Assembly: GCF_014237455.1 (NCBI RefSeq) | Contig: NZ_JABZFL010000002.1 | Coordinates: forward strand, 32,773-96,772 | Origin: Desulfobacula sp. | GTDB taxonomy: Bacteria > Desulfobacterota > Desulfobacteria > Desulfobacterales > Desulfobacteraceae | Length of the DNA stretch: 64,000 nt | Direction of reading: 5' to 3' | Part shown: positions 56,001-63,077 of the stretch, in pieces | Layout: each line of letters starts with the position of its first letter | Numbering within the stretch: the stretch's first letter is position 1 | Notes under the pieces: model-generated | The model's database searches: none | What the model was told of the DNA's origin: nothing | What the model saw: only the letters and a program-made list of their open reading frames with translations | Made by a program: the position numbers and the translations under genes

Positions 56001-58172
56001 GCTGATGGAATATTTTTTGTTTAAAATATTCTCCCACAAGCTGTCCGGATCATCGGCATCCGGCAGCGTACAACCGATACCCACCACGGCAATCTCATCA
56101 TTAATTTTATTTTTCGGGCTTGAAAATATTTCAAGAAAATTAATATTTGTGTAAAGGGTTGATTTGGCTTCAAAATATTTATCGTGGATCTCTTTTATGG
56201 TGACGGACCGATCAAAAAAGGCCAGGCTGTCCCCCACAAGAAAATTGCCTTTTTCTTTGTGCTCTTTATCATCAAACCAGATGTAATTCTCAGGCCCGGG
56301 ATTTTTAAAATCCGGTATAAACCCTTTTGCACCGATGAGCAGTGAACCAATATTTTTCTTTTCAAAGGACCGTTTTATCGTATCAAGACTTTCCTTGTTT
56401 TTAATCATCTCAACTTCAGCTTTAATCATTCTTCTGGCAAACTCGGTGGGTGCGGTCCTGGATGCCAGTCCTAAGTTTTTACCGATCACCATGGTCTCAT
56501 TTTCCCGGATAATGATTTCCTGGTACTGAGGTTTAATACTTTTGGTTGCTACAATTTCATCGGCAAAAAGGTAAGCCGTTCCCACCTGGATACCGATTTT
56601 TGCCCCTCTGGCCGCAAGAAATGAGGTAAGCCCTGAAATAAAAAATGACGCAAAGCAGGTGGAAATGCCACCGGCAAATACCAAGTATACATCCGTGAGA
56701 TCATAATTTTTATTAAGCAGTGTGGCAATAGCATCCTCCCACAGCACCAAGCTGGAAAGCGTGCCCACATGGCCGCCGGCTTCCCCGCCTTCAAAAATAA
56801 ATCGTTTGCATCCATTTTTCAGGGCATTTTCCATCATGGATACGGATGGCGTATGAAGATAGGTTTTGGTTCCTGCCTTTTCAAGTTCTACCACCTGAGA
56901 AGGAATACCGCCTGCAAAAAGCGCATAGGGAATCTTATATTTTTTAACCATGTCCAAATGTTTTTTTACCGCGGGATTAAAGGCTTCCATGCCCACAAGC
57001 CCTGCACCGAAAACATCCACTTTTTTGGCACCATCCTTGAGCATAACGTCTGCCAGGTCTTCAGGAAGACTTCCCACTGCAAAAAACGGCAACGCTCCCT
57101 GTTCAAGGACCTTATTTGCAAAATCAGAGTTATCGGAAATATTTGCCATGGGTCCCTGGATCAACGGAAATCTTGTTCCCTGGTCCTTGGCAAACGGGGA
57201 CCCCGGCTTTATTGGATCATTATCATCAATGAAATTTAAATTCTCGCCAATGGTTTTGAAAAAACTGGAAATAATGTCATGAAGACTTGTTGACTCTTTT
57301 ACAAAATCCTTTGCAAATACGCCGTCCTGGCCCAGGTAGAAAAGAGACTGGATAAACTGAGTATCCTCTTTGTCAAAGGCTGCCATATTATCCACGATGG
57401 ACGCATAAATCTTTTGTCTGCCATTGGGATCATCGCTAAATTCAATTGCCTGCTGTTTCAGGTCTTTAACAACTTTAGTCCCCAATTTTGCAAACACCCG
57501 GTAAATATCCTGCCCATTATATATGATCTCAGTGGAATCACTCTCATCCACCATAGCCAAAAGCGTTTTAAAATTATCCGATACCGGGGCTTCGTCTGTC
57601 ATGAGAAACTGACTGTCCATGACCAGACCGGATACCCCAGCTGCAAACAGTCCGGTAGCGGTATATTTTCCAACACCGCCATGGATGAATATCGGCAATT
57701 CACTGTTTTTCAAATACCATTGCATCAAAACAAAAGAAGAATATTTTGAAACCTTGCCTCCTGCTTCATTCCCTTTCAGGATCAAGGCATGGGGTGAAAC
57801 CGCTTTTATCTTGTCGTTTATATTAATATCTTTGATTTCCAGGACTATTTTTGTGTCTGCAAAATTTGTGAAATCTGCGGGCGTATCCTCCTTTGAAAGA
57901 GGGGAAATTAAAAGATCAAGATTGATCATCTGCTGGTGCTTTATTTTTTGAATCAGGTCATTATCATGGGTTGAAAGTCTTATACCAAAGCTGAATTTTT
58001 CTTTGGAAATCAACAAGGCGTTTTGAAGTATGTCGTCATGGGTTAAACATTCCGTATCAAATACCGGAAGAGCGCCAGCGTTGAAAATCTCTTTAAAATA
58101 CTTTACATCAAATACCTTTGCCGGATTATAAACCATTAAAGGCAGTCTTGAATTCAGTATTCTTCTAATCAT
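47022..58172 (-). CDS. Giant single-chain PUFA-synthase-like megasynthase (ER-ER-KS-KS-AT-KS-ACP-ACP-KR-DH)
   Basis: A 3716-residue multidomain enzyme. Order by residue: PfaD-like nitronate/enoyl-reductase domain 1 (about 1-230, degenerate) and domain 2 (about 330-640, FEGGEAGGHVG near 466); KS1 (about 690-1140, Cys 904 in DAACASS, EAHGTST and IKSQIGH); KS2 (about 1160-1600, Cys in DASCASS near 1380 but both histidines replaced); AT (GHSVGEYTAL near 1754); KS3 (about 1970-2540, SSACAST near 2303); ACP1 and ACP2 (2668-2725 and 2777-2834, LGIDTVKQ); KR (LVTGGAGG near 3124); dehydratase (HDHTMEDVP near 3432, DAMFQTGG). These are the parts of PfaA-D in one chain, minus the FabA-like DH. ATG 58172 has GGAG eight bases upstream and lies downstream of a sigma-54-like promoter. 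Product unknown. Confidence 0.9.
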   Translation of the reverse strand: MIRRILNSRLPLMVYNPAKVFDVKYFKEIFNAGALPVFDTECLTHDDILQNALLISKEKFSFGIRLSTHDNDLIQKIKHQQMINLDLLISPLSKEDTPADFTNFADTKIVLEIKDININDKIKAVSPHALILKGNEAGGKVSKYSSFVLMQWYLKNSELPIFIHGGVGKYTATGLFAAGVSGLVMDSQFLMTDEAPVSDNFKTLLAMVDESDSTEIIYNGQDIYRVFAKLGTKVVKDLKQQAIEFSDDPNGRQKIYASIVDNMAAFDKEDTQFIQSLFYLGQDGVFAKDFVKESTSLHDIISSFFKTIGENLNFIDDNDPIKPGSPFAKDQGTRFPLIQGPMANISDNSDFANKVLEQGALPFFAVGSLPEDLADVMLKDGAKKVDVFGAGLVGMEAFNPAVKKHLDMVKKYKIPYALFAGGIPSQVVELEKAGTKTYLHTPSVSMMENALKNGCKRFIFEGGEAGGHVGTLSSLVLWEDAIATLLNKNYDLTDVYLVFAGGISTCFASFFISGLTSFLAARGAKIGIQVGTAYLFADEIVATKSIKPQYQEIIIRENETMVIGKNLGLASRTAPTEFARRMIKAEVEMIKNKESLDTIKRSFEKKNIGSLLIGAKGFIPDFKNPGPENYIWFDDKEHKEKGNFLVGDSLAFFDRSVTIKEIHDKYFEAKSTLYTNINFLEIFSSPKNKINDEIAVVGIGCTLPDADDPDSLWENILNKKYSISQMPPSRFDSDLYYDPDKSAEDKTYTALAGHVDHFEFEWERFGYAEGKEKRLSRSQKMVLQTAYKAVENAGFLGDDNRLICNDPARTAVIIATCLSNELGNDLQLKYWYPQLVSMMEKTDEYQTLSHDEKEGVKQALMEGIEGENKGYDPVHGMLLNIEASRIARHLGVRGANYVVDAACASSITALDAAAGELLSGEHDQVIVGGVNTNLTPEAFIGFAKMGTLSATGSYPFDERADGFILGEGSVVFVLKRMKDAIRDKDRILGVINSIGSSSDGKGKAIAAPNPKGQVLSVQRCFENIKPGISPEDIGFIEAHGTSTTIGDQAELETLNSIYKNANAGISSIKSQIGHLLGCAGSVGILKALLTVNKGILPPNGRFETLSKNHDLNGSSLFIIKESKEWKSEGNTSRKAAVSSYGFGGINYHIVVEQMTENYQAVPRDIFIDPSYDFNDDRIVVAGLGVFLPGAKNTEEFWEKLESGQKQLSHIPAVHFDNDAYANLDKNSTYRLPKVKAGMVKEHKFNNLKYRMPPMMVKSIERGQIFGLEAASEALESSGLLDQLSAGNKVGVILGTISGERQSKNIIRVRKQFIGNIIKNCPRIDSAKLNRLSERVVESIRNTIPENNEDTTPGLLSNIISGRITNYFGLNGANYVIDASCASSSIAIRNAARNLKHKDLDFVLAGGVDCNLYPAVLMAFKRLGLLSEGDCNFYDSRADGYVMGEGAAIHLMTTYKKAREYNLEILGEINECAVRSSVPDHLLAPSEQTFVSTINETYYKSGIRKQDIHHLDLFAFSNIFGDIVEKQVIEHCFDHEMHCGNIKSQFGYFKAANPAVAMAKLMLMNRKGKILPDFNYNPDHSILNDCKILKPAQQMVVKPQGQPFRFAANVNGIGGNHCHMVMSTLPARLERKEEIVEAEFKAAAGDDIVLIDHAYSADNRGKKLRMVALLSGQGAQRSRMMKELFAKDAHIREVMEKGEKIFVEQRGYSLLEMMFGTDDVINSTQNTQPAVFLSSAAIYSRLSREGFSPDYFIGHSVGEYTALFCSGMLSFDDAMRLIIKRSDLMHEATLKVPGKIMVVFKNEKETEHLIRKAFVSNIYITNKNSEKQTAVSGKAEDIEKFCTFLTQQEIFYKKLNLTGAFHTPLLKDASQKLRAYLDTITFNDTRFGKIISNTTARPYPERHEDVKDLLARQIISPVEFITSIENVYVSGRTHFIEIGPSRLLVNLLKNINIGEYGTAVSVDAKIGEVKSFEECRKYLQDCNSIFEAKSVRVSEPGIIPEMKEELSKTEMSEDFESFKQNNQKLVDQILYKEYQHQKRQSAIDAIERYDFNTNKILISGVSVGLPGKARRVFATDNFDAILNGENFIDSLTSEAQEKIIDKNITKLYKQPDGNARFVQITKAEDVIHLAGQLGYFDLNDEYGIKEQYDISMAIGIAAGIEALKDANIPLVMQYKKMKDGKTMIPDGFALPEEMQEETGVIITSLWPNGETLMSEFEKYFYEKMFLKPYEEFEKIYYYLMEKIKDLSIKEQLTEWFFKAKSRKRSDFGPYKFDRNFLANACPLGSAHLAQIIKAKGPNTLVSSACASTTLAIGIAEDWIRVGRCKRVLVVGGENVTTPSQNQWVGSGFLALGAATIKKRVSEAAKPFDEDRNGTILGSGAVGLVVESESCAKERGMNGQCEILGTHIANSAFHTYNIDVPHMSHEMKKFINKVEKQNGIKKKDYADKLLFMSHETYTPARGGSADAEVTVLETTFSNHLDSICISNTKGFTGHTLGAAIEDVVLVKALQKRKAPPIANLQKIPENFKKLNFSGQEKIDSEYGLHLAAGFGSHFAFMFVKRVEENPVEGNVRYQNWIKQITGSQNPELKMIDNTLCAVAGGEALLPLTKETRKVEKPVKVAVPAMPTIPAPVAAVKETAVEVETKSVEEITGGASAGVSAFETVKSIIAGQTGYASDMLEDDLDLEADLGIDTVKQVEIFAKIASHFGFSVPDDLKLRDLNTIAKLAGYIVTRVDIPGTETAIPTPVAAQPEIQSETQSAPGAQVLSNAIDTVKEVIAEQTGYASDMLEDDLDLEADLGIDTVKQVEIFAKIASHFGFSVPDDLKLRDLNTIAKLAEYIQSRAGAVQAPQTEEATAVENDDVPSVSNITIPLNEEDEFPNPVSPVKRLIVRVRESRIPELSKKDFKGKKIIVSLDSHGFAKKIIEKIKKKGGEVITIGGKGADFKFDLTDVKATEKRVEEFKETYPEVNGFIHLSPLDTYFDKKEGKGDSDDSLNTTIKSFFVMIKALFETLDQKENVIGTIAFDSVVFPYMEDCGDIHPMFAGLAGLLKTVNKEMTDTRVKVVDFSYKQPKKSMGRIADMFLNELLCDDTRVEVGYKNKKRYVLTMTPSIADKTQHIISENDTLLVTGGAGGITYEIIKKVVEKYKVNLIILDINDIYSTDSKYLDKISTQAELMAMLRDDMPGVKPVEIKRGLDRLMRVRQSLENIETLQSLGVSVEYNCVDVTDFDAVKAAVDKYDRIDGIFHAAGMEMSQFIPKKELWSFELVVDVKVKGLRNLLQAFKDREYKYFFTFSSVTARFGNEGQVDYTSANDFLGKTLFRQRQLHPERTYKVYAWTAWGGVGMATNPTVKKVLEERGIQFLPMEQGVKFFMADLLDKTESEMVFSGLDYSFDWDGLLGDPGDVQFPFLDTPVEKTDIGTTYSRVLDVERDIFLHDHTMEDVPLFLGSTGIETMAEVARSLSEDRAHLVELTDFQIPYAIKLLKGRPKELLVSGDRKKGGLFNCRITSQFKNPDGLVMGDPKLHYEGKYRFARKPLKAKKIKLPEFNPVSHEGDLETLVYDPKRLFMFGLFGTITDINSFDGKTLVTTVADKSKKEFFKGVKDPNFVAAPILVDAMFQTGGLLEFFTTSRTVLPYKIKSLKFYRDVEKNQEYFCITQKMDSDEETNTYNLKLVDKKGNIFVEVDSFEMVKLNRLDPEDRIVDLVEFTFSNKKENSKVN
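49671..49842 (-). repeat. ACP2-coding repeat unit of the megasynthase
   Basis: 172 bases that match 49998-50169 at 171 positions; the single difference is at 49743 against 50070. Offset is 327 bases (109 codons). It codes for the second acyl carrier protein domain. The near-identity indicates recent duplication or ongoing gene conversion. Confidence 0.9.
49998..50169 (-). repeat. ACP1-coding repeat unit of the megasynthase
   Basis: Partner of the unit at 49671-49842, coding for the first acyl carrier protein domain. Both units read DLEADLGIDTVKQVE with ACA (Thr) at the position that is serine in standard ACPs. An alanine- and proline-rich linker separates them. Confidence 0.9.
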
Positions 58173-58249
58173 AAGTGTTTCTCCATAATTTATTTTTGAT
58201 TTCATTTTCACAGTGCAACCATGAAAATTTACGTTAACCTCATTACATA

Positions 58250-58266
58250 TTTCAAGTATTGTGCCA
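58250..58266 (-). promoter_or_regulatory. Sigma-54-like promoter of the megasynthase gene
   Basis: On the minus strand TTGGCACAATACTTGAA gives a perfect -24 half (TTGGCAC) and a -12 half TTGA in place of TTGC, with the ten-base spacing. It lies about 80 bases upstream of the ATG at 58172 and faces a gene for a sigma-54 activator. The -12 mismatch lowers certainty. Confidence 0.55.
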
Positions 58267-58361
58267 AACCCCCTGAAAAATATAACCAACCGAAATGATA
58301 GTATTTTTTATTTTAATTTTCTTTTGTGGTTATCAAACAACAGATTTTCTCTTGCATTTTA

Positions 58362-58378
58362 TGTATACGGCGTGTACA
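58362..58378. promoter_or_regulatory. Palindromic site between the megasynthase and its divergent regulator
   Basis: TGTATACGGCGTGTACA is a 7-3-7 dyad with one mismatched pair, about 100 bases upstream of the -24 box, a usual place for an enhancer site bound by a sigma-54 activator. Confidence 0.45.
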
Positions 58379-58420
58379 AAATTGCACATTATCGGCAATA
58401 TCATCTGAGGGAGATTTGAA

Positions 58421-59905
58421 TTGAAAAAAGCAACGCTTAATTCCGAAGAACGCCACTTTTTCAGAACGGTTTATAATGCTGCTTTTGCAAACCCGTTCAG
58501 CGATTTAAGAGAAACGCTTGATCTTAAAATTGCAGGCCTTTTCCCTTCAGCTTCCAGGCGGGAAAGCATTGATCAATGTACCAAAGAAGTGGATCGCCGG
58601 ATAAAAGAACTCGACAGCCAGGGCCGTGCCAATATCAACGCGTTTCACGACCAGGACAAAGAAACCATTACGATTGTATTCCTGTTTGATATCTTTTACA
58701 AATTCAGGGATGATTTTGACCAGTTGATAAAGGATCAAATCAAGGCCGAAGACACACCAATCAAGGTTCCCTTTGCTGAAAAAGCCATGCATATGCTCCA
58801 TACAAAGGGATTTGCCGCTAAGAGCATCCCCCATTATTTTGCCCTTTCCTATCAACTCCGACGGGCCTTTTATTTTATTTCCACCTCCCTTGTGGGCAGC
58901 AGCCCGTGCATGAAAAAGCTGAAAAAGCATTTATGGTACAATGTTTTCACTTATAATTTTGATCTGTACAATAAATTTCTATGGAACAAAATGGAGGATT
59001 TTTCCACCCTGCTTCTGGGGGAAACCGGCACAGGAAAAGGGACAGCCGCCAAAGCCATCGGTGGAAGCGGATATATTCCCTTTGATGAAAAAAAACAATG
59101 TTTTACCCAGAGCTTCACCCGGGCCTTTTCTTCCCTGAATCTTTCCCAGTATCCTGAGACCCTGCTCGAATCCGAACTGTTCGGCCATACAAAAGGTGCC
59201 TTTACAGGGGCAGTGGATGATTACCAGGGTGTGTTTGACCGGTGCAGCCCCCATGGCTCCATTCTTCTCGATGAAATCGGTGAAATCCCCAACCATGTAC
59301 AGATCAAACTGTTAAGAGTTCTCCAGGAGAGAAGCTTTTCTCCTGTCGGGACCCATGAAAAATCAAGATTTAACGGAAGGGTCATTGCCGCCACCAACCG
59401 GCCCAAAAAAGATGTTCTCAGCGGCAAGGTCTTCAGAGACGATTTTTATTACAGGCTGTGTTCTGATATCATTGAAGTACCGCCCCTTAGAACACGGATC
59501 GATGAAAACCTATCTGAAATTGATGATCTCCTTGACTTCACCATAAAAAAAATGGCCGGTACCCATTCTGAAAAATTAATCCTGAAAGTGAAAAGAATTA
59601 TTGACCGCCGGCTTGGAAAGAATTATCAATGGCCAGGGAATGTCCGAGAGCTTGAACAGTGTGTCAGAAGTGTTTTGTTAAGACGGGACTATAAAGGCAA
59701 ACAAAAAGAGGAGGAGGAAACCATCTCCCTGCAACAAAAACTTTTACAAGGGATTTCAGACCGGGATATCTCTATGTCATCCCTGGTATCAGGATACTGC
59801 AAGCTCTTATACGATGATGCCGGCACCTATGAGAAGGTCGCAAACCTGACAGGACTGGATAGAAGAACGATAAAAAAACATATCATGAAGTTTAAAAAAC
59901 CCTGA
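58421..59905 (+). CDS. Sigma-54-dependent transcriptional activator with unfamiliar N-terminal domain
   Basis: A 494-residue activator. Residues 1-180 form a domain I do not recognise (helical, no receiver aspartate). The AAA+ part has GETGTGKG near 200, the sigma-54 contact loop GAFTGA near 263, Walker B GSILLDEIGE and FYYRLCSDIIEVPPLR. A Fis-like helix-turn-helix closes it (VANLTGLDRRTIKKHIMKF). The start is TTG at 58421 behind GAGGGAG. It is divergent from the megasynthase gene and nine bases ahead of the acyltransferase gene, so it probably switches on the pathway. With no receiver, the N-terminal domain may bind a ligand directly. Confidence 0.87.
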   Translation: MKKATLNSEERHFFRTVYNAAFANPFSDLRETLDLKIAGLFPSASRRESIDQCTKEVDRRIKELDSQGRANINAFHDQDKETITIVFLFDIFYKFRDDFDQLIKDQIKAEDTPIKVPFAEKAMHMLHTKGFAAKSIPHYFALSYQLRRAFYFISTSLVGSSPCMKKLKKHLWYNVFTYNFDLYNKFLWNKMEDFSTLLLGETGTGKGTAAKAIGGSGYIPFDEKKQCFTQSFTRAFSSLNLSQYPETLLESELFGHTKGAFTGAVDDYQGVFDRCSPHGSILLDEIGEIPNHVQIKLLRVLQERSFSPVGTHEKSRFNGRVIAATNRPKKDVLSGKVFRDDFYYRLCSDIIEVPPLRTRIDENLSEIDDLLDFTIKKMAGTHSEKLILKVKRIIDRRLGKNYQWPGNVRELEQCVRSVLLRRDYKGKQKEEEETISLQQKLLQGISDRDISMSSLVSGYCKLLYDDAGTYEKVANLTGLDRRTIKKHIMKFKKP

Positions 59906-59913
59906 CCATTTTT

Positions 59914-60807
59914 ATGTTATATTTTCTACCATACTCAATCAAAGGCGTTTTATCGATATTATTATATACGGTGAATACCATCCTGCTGACCCTTCCATTA
60001 CTCCTGGTCTCTCTTTTCAAGCTTCTTATCCCGGTTCACGGTGTTGTTGTCATTCTTGATAAAATCCTGATATCCATTGCCAGTCTCTGGATCGGCATTA
60101 ATTCATTCAACTCAAAGCTGTTTTGCAAAATAGACTGGGATATCAGAGGGCTTGAAAAATTAGAAAAAAAAGAATGGTACCTGGTTATTTCCAATCACCA
60201 GTCCTGGGTGGATATTTTAGCGTTGCAGACAACCTTAAACCAAAAAATTCCCCTGCTGAAATTTTTTTTAAAAAAAGAATTAATCTGGGTTCCGTTCTTA
60301 GGCCTTGCCTGGTGGGCATTGGATTTTCCTTTTATGAAACGATATTCAAAAAAACAATTAAAAGAGAAACCCCATCTAAAAAATAAAGATCTTGCCAGCA
60401 CAAAAAAAGCATGTGAAAAATTTAAACATACGCCGGTCTCCATCATGAATTTTGTCGAGGGGACAAGGTTCACACAGCATAAAAATAAGTCCCAAAACAA
60501 TCATTTCAATCATCTTCTGATCCCGAAAGCCGGCGGAATCGCTTTTGTCCTGGGGTCCATGGGTGACTATCTGAATAAAATCATTGATGTCACTATTGTG
60601 TATCCGGATAAAATCCCCACATTCTGGCAATATATTTCAGGCCGGGTCGATAAAATCATTATCGACTTTGATGTTATCCCCTTGACGGATTCTCTGACCG
60701 GAGATTATTTTAATGACCCCGAGTATAAAAACCGTTTTTTTGTTTGGCTGAACGCGTTATGGCAAAAGAAAGATGAAAAAATTAAAACATTGAAAGTAAA
60801 AATATAG
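59914..60807 (+). CDS. PlsC/YihG-type 1-acylglycerol-phosphate acyltransferase
   Basis: A 297-residue membrane acyltransferase. Hydrophobic helices at 8-65, then NHQSWVD (HX4D catalytic motif) near 94, PFMKRYSKK, NFVEGTRFT near 182 and the IPKAGG block. The family moves an acyl chain from CoA or ACP to lysophosphatidic acid. YihG-like members are longer than PlsC, as here. It follows the sigma-54 activator by eight bases, with no clear ribosome site. It may put the megasynthase product into phospholipid; this link is inference from position. Confidence 0.83.
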   Translation: MLYFLPYSIKGVLSILLYTVNTILLTLPLLLVSLFKLLIPVHGVVVILDKILISIASLWIGINSFNSKLFCKIDWDIRGLEKLEKKEWYLVISNHQSWVDILALQTTLNQKIPLLKFFLKKELIWVPFLGLAWWALDFPFMKRYSKKQLKEKPHLKNKDLASTKKACEKFKHTPVSIMNFVEGTRFTQHKNKSQNNHFNHLLIPKAGGIAFVLGSMGDYLNKIIDVTIVYPDKIPTFWQYISGRVDKIIIDFDVIPLTDSLTGDYFNDPEYKNRFFVWLNALWQKKDEKIKTLKVKI

Positions 60808-61129
60808 CTTCATCATAAAATCGGGCATCAGGGCCCCATGCACCGCCTGGACTGTTTATGGTTCTTGAAAAACCGGATATTGCTTTACATGATCTCTCTT
60901 GTGTGCCAGACTATTTTTTTAAACGCTGCCTGAAAATTTAAAAACTGTTTTAGATACTTTGATCTTATATTATAAAGAAGATATATAAGGTTAATATACA
61001 GATTTTTTTCTGCTTAATATGATACGTTCTGCCAATGTATAACACAAAAAAGAAAAGAACAAAAAAAGTAGAAATCTTATAAGTTTGATGATAGGTTTTC
61101 CTAAAATAATTTATAAAGAGGTACTTTAG
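60808..61129. other. Intergenic region at the edge of the FRG/DUF262 pair
   Basis: About 320 bases, AT-rich, without a recognisable gene, RNA or terminator of note. The last part holds the GAGG ribosome site for the FRG gene. It may mark the border of an acquired segment. Confidence 0.5.
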
Positions 61130-61885
61130 ATGTCTTTACTCGAGAAAGAAATAACCTCGCTCCAAGATCTTTTGCAAGTATTACAGGATGATAATACAGG
61201 ATACAATGGTTCAATCTGGTATCGCGGACAAGCAGAAGCTATCTGGTCATTACTTCCCAGTTACTTCAGGTTAAGCAATGCACCATCTGAATCAACATTA
61301 TTGAAACGATTCAAACAAAACGCTACTATGCTCGTTGATGCTGTACCAAAAGGTTCTTTCGATTGGCTTTTTCTAATGCAGCACTATGGTATTCCAACAA
61401 GGCTTTTGGATTGGAGCGAAAATCCACTTATTGCGTTATACTTTGCAATTGAGAAAGCGAACACACACTCAGGAATTCCTGCTGCATTATGGAGCTTGAA
61501 GCCATCGGAACTCAATAAGAATGCTGGGATAAGGGATCCTGATGAAGAGTTTTACATTCCTTCATTTGAGGAGGAAATTTTAAAATTACACTCGATAGAA
61601 AGCTTAGCTTCCAACCCCAGGACCCGACTCAAACCTGTTGCGACAATTGCAGCAAGGAATAATCCACGCATCCAGGCTCAATTAGGTGTATTCACCATTC
61701 ATCATTTAGAGCAAATTTCTATTGAAGAAATTGGAGATTCATCACATGTTATTAAATATGTAATTCCTGACGATTCATCTAAAGAGCTTATAGCTAACCA
61801 ATTATCAATATTAGGCTTTACAAAATTTCAACTATTTCCGGAGCTTGCAAGTATAGGTGATATTATTAGAGGAGAACTATTATGA
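61130..61885 (+). CDS. FRG-domain protein
   Basis: A 251-residue FRG protein. WYRGQAEAIWSLLPSYFR (the domain's RG motif) and LMQHYGIPTRLLDWSENPLIALYFAIEKA (its QHYGxPTRLLDWT block) are clear; a phospho- or nucleotide-binding role has been guessed for the family. The gene overlaps the next by ATGA, so the two are co-translated. FRG proteins often occur in phage-defence or mobile settings. No nuclease or toxin motif could be named. Confidence 0.82.
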   Translation: MSLLEKEITSLQDLLQVLQDDNTGYNGSIWYRGQAEAIWSLLPSYFRLSNAPSESTLLKRFKQNATMLVDAVPKGSFDWLFLMQHYGIPTRLLDWSENPLIALYFAIEKANTHSGIPAALWSLKPSELNKNAGIRDPDEEFYIPSFEEEILKLHSIESLASNPRTRLKPVATIAARNNPRIQAQLGVFTIHHLEQISIEEIGDSSHVIKYVIPDDSSKELIANQLSILGFTKFQLFPELASIGDIIRGELL

Positions 61886-62991
61886 GTTATATAAGTACAA
61901 ATGTGCTCAAAAACAGTACCATTATGTTTCTTTACTCCGAAAAAAAAGTAATACGGTTAGATCCTTCTTATCAGAGGATGGGAGGTGTCTGGACTAAGGA
62001 AAAAAAACAGCTCTTAATAGATTCTATTCTAAATGATTACGATATTCCAAAAATATATTTTCACTTGTATGATCGAGAAAAACGAACAGAAACTGGAATT
62101 GAATATGCTGTCATTGATGGCCGGCAAAGGTTAGAAACTATCTGGAAATTCATAGATGGAGACTTTACACTTGCAGATGATTTTGAATATCAAAGAGACC
62201 CGACTATTAAACTGGCTAGTCTGAGCTATGATGATATTGCAAAGAATTATCCAAGAATTAAAATCAAATTTGATTCTTTCTTTTTACCTGTCATTGGAGT
62301 TGATACTGATGATGATGATCTTATTGAAGATATGTTTTCAAGATTAAATGAAGCAGTCCCTTTAAATGCTGCCGAAAAAAGGAATGCTATCGGGGGAGAA
62401 CTTGTTCAATGCATCAGAACCATAGCTGATCATAGTTTTTTTGATGAAAAAGTTTCTTTTACGAATAAAAGATATCAGCACAGAGAGGTAGCAGCTCGGC
62501 TTTTATTGCTTGAGCATTCAATTGCCCAAAAAAGAATAATTGATACAAAAAAAGTATATTTAGATGCTCTTGCCCGAAACTATAAAGTTGATAAAGAATG
62601 CATCAGCGGTTTCTTGGAAAAAATAGTTACACGAGTTCTTGATTTAATGTGTGAGACCTTTGGGCATAGAGATGTTTTGCTCAGAGCTCAGGGCAACATA
62701 ACCATCTATTACCTCCTGTTTAAATTATCAAACATTCATAAAGAGACGGAAAAAATAACAAGGCGGAAACTAATTGATTTCCAAAGTCTATTGAAAAAAA
62801 ACAGAATTCGGGCAGAAAGTGATTATGAATCATCTCAATTTGAATTACTTGAGTACGACCGTTTAACCCAGCAAGGAACAAATGATTCTTCTAATATACG
62901 TGAACGGTTATCTGTTCTTGCCAACCACCTTGGACTAAGTCAGGTATCTTTTTTTCCAGAAAAACAAGAAAGCTTTAAACCAATAGAATAG
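61882..62991 (+). CDS. DUF262-domain protein (GmrS/ParB-like fold)
   Basis: A 369-residue protein with the DUF262 signature: LDPSYQRMGGVWTKEKKQLLIDSIL, IPKIYFHLYD and VIDGRQRLETIWKFIDG (DGxQR). This domain is the GmrS half of type IV restriction enzymes and occurs in other defence genes, where it binds NTP. The usual C-terminal DUF1524 nuclease of GmrD is not visible; the rest is helical. It starts inside the FRG gene's stop codon. The pair may be a two-component defence unit. Confidence 0.8.
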   Translation: MSYISTNVLKNSTIMFLYSEKKVIRLDPSYQRMGGVWTKEKKQLLIDSILNDYDIPKIYFHLYDREKRTETGIEYAVIDGRQRLETIWKFIDGDFTLADDFEYQRDPTIKLASLSYDDIAKNYPRIKIKFDSFFLPVIGVDTDDDDLIEDMFSRLNEAVPLNAAEKRNAIGGELVQCIRTIADHSFFDEKVSFTNKRYQHREVAARLLLLEHSIAQKRIIDTKKVYLDALARNYKVDKECISGFLEKIVTRVLDLMCETFGHRDVLLRAQGNITIYYLLFKLSNIHKETEKITRRKLIDFQSLLKKNRIRAESDYESSQFELLEYDRLTQQGTNDSSNIRERLSVLANHLGLSQVSFFPEKQESFKPIE

Positions 62992-63077
62992 TTTTGTGTG
63001 AACCGATGATTTTCAAATTAATTTGCAAATATCCTATTTATTTTTAGATACAAACGCAATTTAACCCGAAGGTTTAG

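Noticed and set aside
47022..58172. Calling the megasynthase an EPA/DHA synthase
   Set aside because: FabA-like dehydratases were not seen, ACP serine is replaced and only two ACPs exist, so the product cannot be inferred.
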